From: an uncultured Eubacteriales bacterium
GTDB taxonomy: Bacteria; Bacillota; Clostridia; Oscillospirales; UMGS1783
Length of the DNA: 5,231 bases
NCBI GenBank assembly: GCA_905209135.1
Contig: CAJLRT010000104.1
Location: 1-5,231 of the forward strand
Reading direction: 5' to 3'
A program made the translations under genes and the position numbers. The notes beneath the pieces were generated by a model that was not told the DNA's origin, did not search any database, and saw only the letters and a program-made list of their open reading frames with translations. Below, piece by piece: positions 1 to 5,231 of this stretch (within the stretch, counting starts at the first letter, position 1; each line of letters starts with the position of its first letter).

Positions 1-1874
1 AACATGCCCGTATAGAGCTGGTAATACTTGCCCTTCTGCGCCAGCAGTTCGTCGTGGTCGCCGCGCTCGATGATCTCCCCGTGCTCCAGTACCATGATGG
101 CGTTGGACGCGCGCACGGTGGACAGGCGGTGGGCGATGACAAAGACGGTGCGGCCCTGCATGAGGGTGTCCATCCCCTTTTCAATCAGCGCCTCGGTACG
201 GGTGTCGATGGAGCTTGTCGCCTCGTCCAGAATCAAAACGGGCGGGTCGGCCACGGCCGCGCGCGCAATGGCGAGCAGCTGGCGCTGGCCCTGGCTGAGG
301 TTTGCGCCGTCGGCCGTGAGCATGGTGTCGTACCCCTGCGGCAGGTGGCTGATAAAGAAGTCGGCGCCCGCGAGCCGCGCGGCGGCGGCGACCTGTTCGT
401 CCGTGGCGTCCAGGTTGCCGTAGCGGATATTGTCGCTGACGGTGCCGGTGAACAGGTGCACGTCCTGCAGCACAATGGCCAGGCAGCGGCGCAGGTCCGC
501 TTTCCTGATTTTGTTGATATTGATGCCGTCGAACCGGATTTTGCCGTCCGGCACGTCGTAGAACCGGTTGAGCAGGTTGGTTATCGTCGTCTTGCCCGCG
601 CCTGTCGAACCGACAAACGCAATCTTCTGGCCGGGTTTGGCATAGAGCGAGATATCGTGCAGCACGGTCTTGCCCTCTTCGTAGCCGAAAGTCACATGGT
701 CGAGCGTAATATCGCCGCGCACCTGCGTATAGGTGAGCGTGCCGTCCCCGTGCGGATGCTTCCAGGCCCACATGCCCGTGCGTTCCGGCGTTTCGGTCAG
801 GTTCCCGCTCTCGTCGTACCGGGCGTTGACCAGGGTGACGTAGCCGTCGTCGGTTTCGGAGGGTTCGTCGATCATCTCAAAAATCCGCTCTGCGCCCGCC
901 AGGGCCATGAGGATGGAGTTGACCTGCTGGGACATCTGCGTAATCGGCGTGGAAAAGGAGCGGGTGCACTGCAGAAACGAGGCGATGGAGCCGATGCCGA
1001 TCATGCCACCGACGGCCATGACCGAGCCCGCGATGGCGACAAGCGCATACTGGATATAGGAAATGTTGTTGATGATGGGCATGAGGATGTTCGCATAGGT
1101 GTGCGCGCCGCAGGCCGCGTCGCGCCACTGTTCGTTGAGCCCCGCGAACTGGGCGGTGATCTGCGGCTCGTGGCTGAACACCTTGACGACTTTCTGGCCC
1201 TCGATCATCTCCTCAATATACCCGTTGAGCCGGCCGACTTCGGACTGCTGGCGGCGGAAGTACATGGCGCTGCGCTTGCCGACGCGGCCGATGGCAAAAA
1301 AGGTAAGGCCCAGGGTGGCGACCACAATCAGCGTCAGCAGCGGGCTGAGCACCAGCATGAGCACAAAGACGCCGGCCACGTTCAGCACCGAAGAGAAAAG
1401 CTGCGGCAGGCTCTGGCTGATCATCTGGCGAAGCGTATCGGTGTCGTTGGTGTAGCGGCTCATCAGGTCGCCGTGGGAATTGGTGTCAAAATACCTGATG
1501 GGCAGCGTCTGCATATGCGTGAACAGGTCGGTGCGGATTTTGAGCAGGGTGCTGTTGGTCACGCCGATCATGATGCGGTTGTAGATATAGGAGGAGCCGA
1601 TGCCGATGAGGAAAATACCGCTCATGACGAGCAGCATGCGCACAAAACCGGACAAGTCCGCCTCGCCCGCGCCCACAAGGGGGACGATGTATTCGTCGAT
1701 TACGGGCTTCAGGAAGTATGTGCCGGCAATCGTCGCGCCCGCGCTGAGCAGGATAAACAGCGCGACAAGAACCAGTTTCCACCTGCTCCCCGACATATAG
1801 CTGAGGATGCGGCGCAGGGTCTTTTTCGTATCTTTCGGCTTTACCGGGGCGCGCATGTTCTGTCTCGGAGGCAT
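1..1874 (-). CDS. ABC exporter half-transporter (TMD-NBD), catalytic-Glu subunit of a heterodimer; 3' end cut by window edge
   Basis: Reading the minus strand from the ATG at 1874-1872 gives 624 uninterrupted codons to the window edge, ending ..YTGM. Family members end only a few residues later, so the gene is nearly complete. The first ~330 residues are an exporter membrane domain with hydrophobic spans near 33-55, 78-98, 160-197 and 265-303. The ATPase domain follows: Walker A G422-STGAGK-T429, Q-loop Q470, signature LSQGQ 526-530, Walker B VLILDE with catalytic E551, and H-loop H582. The signature is degenerate (Q528 for Gly), while the hydrolysis residues are intact. A linker of about 40 residues (343-382), containing WAWKHPH, joins the two domains; I recall a similar insert in many Firmicutes homologues. 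A GGGGG Shine-Dalgarno (1888-1884) lies 9 nt before the start, inside the end of the upstream gene. A second ATG at codon 7 is possible. Inferred role: drug or lipid-like substrate export in the cell membrane, as partner of the adjacent subunit. Substrate unknown. Confidence 0.95.
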   Translation of the reverse strand, partial: MPPRQNMRAPVKPKDTKKTLRRILSYMSGSRWKLVLVALFILLSAGATIAGTYFLKPVIDEYIVPLVGAGEADLSGFVRMLLVMSGIFLIGIGSSYIYNRIMIGVTNSTLLKIRTDLFTHMQTLPIRYFDTNSHGDLMSRYTNDTDTLRQMISQSLPQLFSSVLNVAGVFVLMLVLSPLLTLIVVATLGLTFFAIGRVGKRSAMYFRRQQSEVGRLNGYIEEMIEGQKVVKVFSHEPQITAQFAGLNEQWRDAACGAHTYANILMPIINNISYIQYALVAIAGSVMAVGGMIGIGSIASFLQCTRSFSTPITQMSQQVNSILMALAGAERIFEMIDEPSETDDGYVTLVNARYDESGNLTETPERTGMWAWKHPHGDGTLTYTQVRGDITLDHVTFGYEEGKTVLHDISLYAKPGQKIAFVGSTGAGKTTITNLLNRFYDVPDGKIRFDGININKIRKADLRRCLAIVLQDVHLFTGTVSDNIRYGNLDATDEQVAAAARLAGADFFISHLPQGYDTMLTADGANLSQGQRQLLAIARAAVADPPVLILDEATSSIDTRTEALIEKGMDTLMQGRTVFVIAHRLSTVRASNAIMVLEHGEIIERGDHDELLAQKGKYYQLYTGM

Positions 1875-1875
1875 A

Positions 1876-3609
1876 TTACGCAACCCCCTTTCTCTGGGAT
1901 TCGTATACTTCTCTGTAGATTGCGTTGGTCGCCATCAGTTCGTCGTGGGTGCCGATCCCGTCGATCCGGCCGTCGCTGAGGACGATGATGCGGTCCGCGT
2001 CGCTGACCGAGGCGACGCGCTGGGCGATGATGATGGTCGTCGTATCGGACAGGTGTTCGCGGAACGCCTGCTGGATTTTGCTGTCGGTCGCGGTGTCAAC
2101 GGCGCTCGTGCTGTCGTCCAGAATGATGACTTTCGGCTTGCGCAAAAGCGCGCGCGCGATGCAGATGCGCTGTTTCTGGCCGCCGGAGAGGTTGACGCCG
2201 CCCTGTTCGAGCATGGTCTCGTACCCGTCCGGGAAGGACATGATAAAGTCGTGCGCCTGGGCCTGGCGGCAGGCCTCCTCCAGTTCGGCCTGGGTTGCGT
2301 GCTCGTTGCCCCAGCGCAGGTTTTCCGCTATGGTGCCGGAGAACAGGACGTTCTTCTGCAGGACCATGGCAACCGCGCCGCGCAGCGTATCGAGCTTATA
2401 GTCGCGCACGTCCCGCCCGCCGACAAGGACGCGGCCGCGCTGCACGTCGTACAGGCGGGCGATGAGCTGGACGAGCGTCGTCTTCGCCGAGCCGGTGCCG
2501 CCCAGTATCCCGATCTTCTCCCCGGAGCGGATGGCAAGCTCTATATCCTCCAGCACCGGCTTGCCGTCCTCCCCGCCGCCGTAGCTGAAGCCGACATGGT
2601 CGAATACGACGCTGCCGTCCGCCACTTCCAGGTCGGGGTCGGCCCCGTCGTCGGTGATGTCGATTTTCTCGTCCAGCACTTCCACGATCCGGGTCAGGGA
2701 CGCGCGGGACATGATGAACATGACGTAGACCATGGCGACCATCATCAGCGACGAGAGGATCTGGGTGACGTAGCTGATAAAGCTCATCAGCTCGCCGGTC
2801 AGCATCCGGCCGGCGATGATGTCGCCCGCGCCGAACCATGCCACCGCGATCATGCAGCCGTACATGCACAGCTGCATCAGCGGCATCATCCAGACCGTTA
2901 GCTTTTCGGCTTTCATGGAGGTTTCGTACACGTCGGCCGCCGCGGCCCCGAATTTTTCGTCCTCATACTCTTCGCGGACAAAGGCCTTGACGATGCGGAT
3001 CCCCGTCAGATTCTCCTGGACCGCGGCGTTCATTTTGTCATATTTCCGGAACATCTGCTGGAAGTACGGGAAGGCCCTGCTGGACATGAACCCGATGCAC
3101 AGGAGCAGAATCGGGATGACGACGGCGAACACCACCGACAGCGGCGCGTTGATGGAGATGGCCATAATCAGCGCCATGATGAACATGAAAGGCGCGCGCA
3201 CCATCATGCGGATAAACATCTGGTAGGCCATCTGCGCGTTGTTTACGTCGGTCGTCAGCCGGGTGATGAGCGACGACGTGCTGAACCGGTCCGTATTGGA
3301 AAAGGAAAAGGCCTGCACCTTGTCGAACATCCCCTTGCGCAGGTTGGCGGCAAGGCCCGTGCTGGCCACCGCCGCGTACCTGGCGCTCATGGCGCCGCAC
3401 AGCAGCGAGAAAACGGCCATTCCCGTCATGAGCAGGCCCATTTTGATGATATAGGGCGTGCCGCCCGCGCCGTTGATGCCCACGTCGATCATCTTGGACA
3501 TGACAAAGGGGATGGCCACCTCCATGCCCACCTCGCCGATCATGGCGACGGGCGCGATGATCGACTCTTTCTTATACTGCTGCACATAGGACATTATTTT
3601 TCGTATCAT
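1876..3609 (-). CDS. ABC exporter half-transporter (TMD-NBD), degenerate-site subunit of a heterodimer
   Basis: This 577-residue protein has the usual length of a half-size ABC exporter. The membrane domain covers about 1-310, with spans near 18-40, 54-76, 133-153, 155-175, 240-262 and 275-297. In the ATPase domain the A-loop Tyr is Y343. Walker A is GGTGSAKT (370-377), where A375 replaces the usual Gly before K376. The Q-loop is Q418 and the signature is a canonical LSGGQ (474-478). Walker B ends in D498-D499, so Asp takes the place of the catalytic Glu, and Q530 replaces the H-loop His. These substitutions mark the non-hydrolysing subunit in LmrC/TM287-type heterodimers; the partner is the gene starting one base downstream. 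The start is ATG 3609-3607, which overlaps the repressor stop codon as ATGA and is preceded by GGAGAG (3620-3615), suggesting translational coupling. A longer open frame from 3651 lies inside the repressor gene and is not needed. Substrate unknown, probably a toxic amphiphile or antibiotic. Confidence 0.95.
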   Translation of the reverse strand: MIRKIMSYVQQYKKESIIAPVAMIGEVGMEVAIPFVMSKMIDVGINGAGGTPYIIKMGLLMTGMAVFSLLCGAMSARYAAVASTGLAANLRKGMFDKVQAFSFSNTDRFSTSSLITRLTTDVNNAQMAYQMFIRMMVRAPFMFIMALIMAISINAPLSVVFAVVIPILLLCIGFMSSRAFPYFQQMFRKYDKMNAAVQENLTGIRIVKAFVREEYEDEKFGAAAADVYETSMKAEKLTVWMMPLMQLCMYGCMIAVAWFGAGDIIAGRMLTGELMSFISYVTQILSSLMMVAMVYVMFIMSRASLTRIVEVLDEKIDITDDGADPDLEVADGSVVFDHVGFSYGGGEDGKPVLEDIELAIRSGEKIGILGGTGSAKTTLVQLIARLYDVQRGRVLVGGRDVRDYKLDTLRGAVAMVLQKNVLFSGTIAENLRWGNEHATQAELEEACRQAQAHDFIMSFPDGYETMLEQGGVNLSGGQKQRICIARALLRKPKVIILDDSTSAVDTATDSKIQQAFREHLSDTTTIIIAQRVASVSDADRIIVLSDGRIDGIGTHDELMATNAIYREVYESQRKGVA

Positions 3610-4121
3610 ACATTCTCTCCATTCTGGTTCTTCCCGTAATCTATTCCGCATACCGGCGGACCGGGCGCATACGAATCGTCGCCCGCGGCCAGGTTTACAA
3701 GCACTTTCTCGAGCAGCCGGTCCAGCGTCTCCAGCTCCGCTTCTGTCAGCCCTGCGTAAACCCGGCTGTCAAAGTCCGCGAAGGCTTCGCGGCAGGCGGC
3801 GGCCAGGCGGCGCCCCTTCTCCGTCGCCGACAGGCGGTTCAGGCGCAGGTTCCGGTCGTCCGCGTTCTTGACGATCAGCCCGGCCGCCTGCATCTGCTTT
3901 GTGGTCAGCGCCACCGACGCGGGCGTGACGTGAAACTGCGCCGCAAGTTCTTTCTGGGCGCAGCCGTCGTGGCGGATGATGTACTCGAGCGCCGGGAACT
4001 GGCCGGCGTGCAGTTCTTCGCCGTCCGCCCTGTCCGCAAGCCTTTCGCGGCACAGGCGGATACGCCGCAGCATGACAATGCGCTCCAGCCTGCATGTGAT
4101 TCTCCTCCGCACCGCTTCCAT
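3606..4121 (-). CDS. MarR-family winged-helix transcriptional regulator, likely local repressor of the ABC exporter operon
   Basis: The 171-residue product has the MarR layout. N-terminal dimerisation helices (about 5-35) are followed by GQFPALEYI (40-48), a helix-turn-helix with QKELAAQFHVTPASVA (56-71), a recognition helix running to about G81, and a wing with the typical DDRNLRLNRLS (88-98). Then comes TEKG (100-103) and a C-terminal dimerisation helix (about 125-144). A polar tail of about 27 residues (145-171) extends past the usual end of the fold. MarR proteins bind DNA as dimers and are usually released by small phenolic or drug-like ligands. First gene of the operon; its TGA overlaps the ATG of the first exporter gene. 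The start chosen is ATG 4121-4119, preceded by AGGAGAGG (4137-4130). An in-frame TTG at 4151 lies upstream of that site and would make the Shine-Dalgarno internal. Autorepression is inferred from the dyads over the promoter. Confidence 0.93.
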   Translation of the reverse strand: MEAVRRRITCRLERIVMLRRIRLCRERLADRADGEELHAGQFPALEYIIRHDGCAQKELAAQFHVTPASVALTTKQMQAAGLIVKNADDRNLRLNRLSATEKGRRLAAACREAFADFDSRVYAGLTEAELETLDRLLEKVLVNLAAGDDSYAPGPPVCGIDYGKNQNGENV

Positions 4122-4129
4122 CTCGTTTA

Positions 4130-4137
4130 CCTCTCCT
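4130..4137 (-). promoter_or_regulatory. Ribosome binding site of the MarR gene
   Basis: AGGAGAGG on the minus strand ends 8 nt before ATG 4121. It fixes the start downstream of the alternative TTG at 4151, because the TTG lies upstream of this site. Confidence 0.75.
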
Positions 4138-4154
4138 GCTTTTTGCAGCAAATA

Positions 4155-4162
4155 TTAATTAA
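4155..4162. promoter_or_regulatory. Second TTAATTAA dyad in the operon leader, possible auxiliary operator
   Basis: An 8-bp perfect palindrome carrying the same TTAA half-sites without a spacer lies at about +19 to +26 of the predicted transcript. Its centre (4158.5) is 21 bp, or two helical turns, from the centre of the start-site dyad (4179.5), so two dimers would sit on the same DNA face. The half-site spacing differs (0 versus 4 bp), so it may instead be chance in AT-rich DNA. Confidence 0.4.
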
Positions 4163-4172
4163 GCGCCTCACT

Positions 4173-4186
4173 GTTAAATGCTTAAC
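4173..4186. promoter_or_regulatory. Inverted repeat GTTAA-N4-TTAAC, likely MarR operator at the transcription start
   Basis: A perfect 5+5 bp dyad with a 4-bp spacer (ATGC on the plus strand) begins 1 bp past the -10 hexamer and covers the predicted +1. A dimer bound here would block RNA polymerase. AT-rich, TTAA-containing dyads of this size are common MarR-family sites. Assigning it to the adjacent repressor is inference from position. Confidence 0.7.
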
Positions 4187-4187
4187 T

Positions 4188-4216
4188 ATTATACCTTTAC
4201 GCAGCCTGAATGTCAA
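4188..4216 (-). promoter_or_regulatory. Consensus sigma-A promoter of the marR-ABC operon
   Basis: On the minus strand TTGACA (4216-4211) and TATAAT (4193-4188) are separated by exactly 17 bp, a perfect match to the housekeeping consensus in both hexamers and spacing. Transcription should start near 4181, giving a leader of about 60 nt before the repressor ATG at 4121. So strong a promoter would normally need tight repression, which fits the dyads placed just downstream of it. Confidence 0.88.
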
Positions 4217-4233
4217 GAGCCGGCGATGCTCTT
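4215..4233. repeat. Short inverted repeat AAGAGC-N7-GCTCTT at the -35 region
   Basis: A perfect 6+6 bp dyad with a 7-bp spacer overlaps the last bases of the -35 hexamer and the region just upstream. It is followed on the plus strand by TTTTAAAA (4232-4239). It could be a site for another regulator. It does not look like a terminator for any gene seen here, since no transcript enters from the left on the plus strand. Confidence 0.4.
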
Positions 4234-4241
4234 TTAAAATT

Positions 4242-4266
4242 TGCGCGACAGGATTGCATGCGCGCA
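4242..4266. repeat. Inverted repeat TGCGCG-N13-CGCGCA upstream of the membrane-protein gene
   Basis: A perfect 6+6 bp dyad with a 13-bp spacer stands out as GC-rich within an AT-rich intergenic region. The right arm directly follows a GCATGC palindrome (4256-4261, sharing its last C). It lies over or just upstream of the likely -35 region of the plus-strand gene, so an operator role is possible but unproven. Confidence 0.35.
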
Positions 4267-4292
4267 GTTTCTATGGTAGTATAATCTATAAT
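4254..4292 (+). promoter_or_regulatory. Probable promoter of the plus-strand membrane-protein gene
   Basis: TTGCAT (4254-4259) pairs at 17 bp with TAGTAT (4277-4282), or at a poor 20 bp with the perfect TATAAT at 4280-4285. A second TATAAT lies at 4287-4292, only a few bases before the Shine-Dalgarno, which would give a very short leader. The -10 choice is ambiguous. The promoter looks weaker than the opposing one. Confidence 0.45.
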
Positions 4293-4296
4293 ATAA

Positions 4297-4313
4297 AGGA
4301 GGAGTTTATGTGA
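4297..4313 (+). promoter_or_regulatory. Strong ribosome binding site with overlapping ATG-TGA start-stop and GTG start
   Basis: AGGAGG (4297-4302) is followed by ATG at 4308-4310 and immediately by TGA at 4311-4313. The long reading frame begins at the GTG at 4310-4312, which shares its first G with that ATG. Spacing from AGGAGG is 5 nt to the ATG and 7 nt to the GTG, so the GTG is at a good distance, but the ATG could compete for ribosomes. Confidence 0.7.
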
Positions 4314-5209
4314 AAGGCGAAAAGCTGACAAGGGCACAGCGCAAAGAGCGCAGGGCGCAGCGGCGCAAGGGCTTTTGGGACAACATGCGCGAGCAATACA
4401 AGAAAAGCAAAGTGCTGTTTCTGACCTACTTTGTTCTTCGGCTGATTGTAATCCTTATCATGATCGCGCAGTTTTTCAACCGCGACTATGGAAACGTGTT
4501 CATGTGCGCCTTTACCCTGGTGCTGTTCACGATTCCTTCCTTTGTCGAAAAGAAAATTAAAATTGACGTGCCGGACATGCTGGAGATTATCGTGCTGTTT
4601 TTCATTTTCGCAGCGGAGATTCTGGGCGAAATACGCGAGTACTATATCAACGTGCCGCACTGGGACACCATGCTGCACACCACCAACGGCTTTCTGTGCG
4701 CGGCGATCGGCCTTGCCCTGATCGACATTCTCAACCGCAGCGAACGCTTCTCGCTCACCCTCTCGCCCTTTTTTGTGGCGGTGTTCGCCTTCTGCTTCTC
4801 CATGACCATCGGCGTGGTGTGGGAGTTTTACGAGTACGGTTCGGACATGATTTTCAAAACCGACATGCAGAAAGACACCGTCATCCACGAGATCTCCTCC
4901 GTGATGTTCAACCCGGACGGGCGAAACAGTTCCGTGACAAAGCCGATTGAGAGCATTGTCGTCAACGGCGAGGAGTGGGACGGCTATATCGACATCGGCC
5001 TGATCGACACGATGAAAGACCTGCTGGTCAACTTCGCCGGCGCGGCCGTGTTCTCCACGCTGGGCTACTTCTATGTGAAAAACAGGGGCCGCGGCAGGAT
5101 TGCGAACCGGCTCATGCTGCGCTGGATCAAGACCGACGATACGCCGCCCGTACCTGCGGCGCAGGGCGCGCCGCCGAACGCAAACGGGCCGAACGGCGGC
5201 GCGGATTAG
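4310..5209 (+). CDS. Six-span integral membrane protein resembling the YjdF/DUF2238 group, function unknown
   Basis: The product has 299 residues and starts at GTG 4310, 7 nt after AGGAGG; the next in-frame ATG (codon 26, 4385) has no good ribosome site. The N-terminus (1-20) is very rich in Lys and Arg and is probably cytoplasmic. Hydrophobic spans lie near 34-54, 62-80, 88-104, 126-142, 150-170 and 238-256. Polar motifs at span edges are WDTMLH (118-123) before a glycine-containing helix, VWEFYEY (170-176), and DTMKDLLVNFAG (233-244). This order of D..H, WEF.E and DT..D....N..G recalls the YjdF/DUF2238 membrane proteins; that is pattern recognition, not a search result. A hydrophilic loop of about 65 residues (171-235) separates spans 5 and 6. 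The tail after about 275 is low complexity, rich in Pro, Ala, Asn and Gly. It is transcribed divergently from the efflux operon, so a functional link is possible but not shown. Confidence 0.9.
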   Translation: MKGEKLTRAQRKERRAQRRKGFWDNMREQYKKSKVLFLTYFVLRLIVILIMIAQFFNRDYGNVFMCAFTLVLFTIPSFVEKKIKIDVPDMLEIIVLFFIFAAEILGEIREYYINVPHWDTMLHTTNGFLCAAIGLALIDILNRSERFSLTLSPFFVAVFAFCFSMTIGVVWEFYEYGSDMIFKTDMQKDTVIHEISSVMFNPDGRNSSVTKPIESIVVNGEEWDGYIDIGLIDTMKDLLVNFAGAAVFSTLGYFYVKNRGRGRIANRLMLRWIKTDDTPPVPAAQGAPPNANGPNGGAD

Positions 5210-5231
5210 GCCGGCGGGCGCAGGCGGAAAA

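Noticed and set aside
54..1979. A very long plus-strand open frame (about 640 codons) antisense to the second exporter gene
   Set aside because: It is a shadow of GC-rich codon use: the opposite strand encodes a complete, recognisable ABC exporter with all its motifs. The antisense product is rich in His, Asp, Gly and Arg and has no familiar domain.
1807..2901. Plus-strand open frame of about 364 codons antisense to the first exporter gene
   Set aside because: Same cause. It lies across the end of one real gene and the ATPase domain of the other, and the product resembles no family.
3610..3651. N-terminal extension of the first exporter subunit to an ATG at 3651
   Set aside because: It would add 14 charged residues inside the repressor gene. 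ATG 3609 has GGAGAG at proper spacing, the ATGA overlap, and the usual exporter N-terminus.
4122..4151. TTG start for the MarR gene, 10 codons upstream
   Set aside because: The only good ribosome site, AGGAGAGG, lies between this TTG and ATG 4121, and it is placed for the ATG.
4215..4239. Inverted repeat followed by a T run as a rho-independent terminator
   Set aside because: The stem is only 6 bp, the T run is four bases before AAAA, and no plus-strand transcript is expected to enter it. On the minus strand it lies upstream of a promoter.
4286..4888. Minus-strand open frame of about 200 codons antisense to the membrane-protein gene
   Set aside because: The plus strand encodes a coherent six-span protein with a strong ribosome site, whereas the antisense product is His- and Lys-rich low-quality sequence. 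No minus-strand Shine-Dalgarno or promoter was identified for it.
5210..5231. GC-rich bases after the membrane-protein stop as a terminator
   Set aside because: No hairpin can be formed within the 22 bases visible; the window ends too soon to judge.

Overview
The window looks like part of a chromosome from a fairly GC-rich Gram-positive anaerobe of the Clostridia (Oscillospiraceae or Christensenellaceae-like). This is inferred from strong GGAGG-type ribosome binding sites, the style of the ABC exporter pair, and GC-rich third codon positions that leave long open frames on the antisense strand. The exact taxon cannot be fixed from the sequence alone.

Positions 1 to 4121 on the minus strand are one tight operon, read right to left. 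It holds a MarR-family repressor (4121 to 3606), a first ABC exporter half-transporter (3609 to 1876, overlapping the repressor gene by ATGA), and a second half-transporter (1874 to beyond position 1, starting one base after the previous stop codon). The second one lacks only its last few residues. The two nucleotide-binding domains carry complementary substitutions. The first subunit has the degenerate Walker A, catalytic Glu and H-loop residues, and the second has the degenerate signature motif. This is the pattern of a heterodimeric exporter of the TM287/288, LmrCD or BmrCD type, with one active and one degenerate ATP site.

Positions 4122 to 4309 form a divergent intergenic region. It contains a perfect consensus sigma-A promoter for the operon (TTGACA, 17 bp, TATAAT, minus strand). 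A perfect 5+5 dyad lies over the predicted transcription start, and a second TTAA/TTAA dyad is centred 21 bp downstream. These are the likely operators through which the MarR protein represses its own operon until an inducing compound binds. Two further short inverted repeats and an AT-rich promoter-like stretch face the plus-strand gene.

Positions 4310 to 5209 on the plus strand encode a 299-residue, six-span membrane protein whose motifs resemble the YjdF/DUF2238 group of uncharacterised membrane proteins. Its GTG start overlaps an ATG that is followed at once by TGA, a start-stop arrangement behind a strong Shine-Dalgarno sequence. No RNA genes, insertion sequences or CRISPR arrays were seen. 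Most of the window is a conventional regulated drug-efflux locus. The less described elements are the start-stop leader, the unassigned membrane protein and the paired operator layout.
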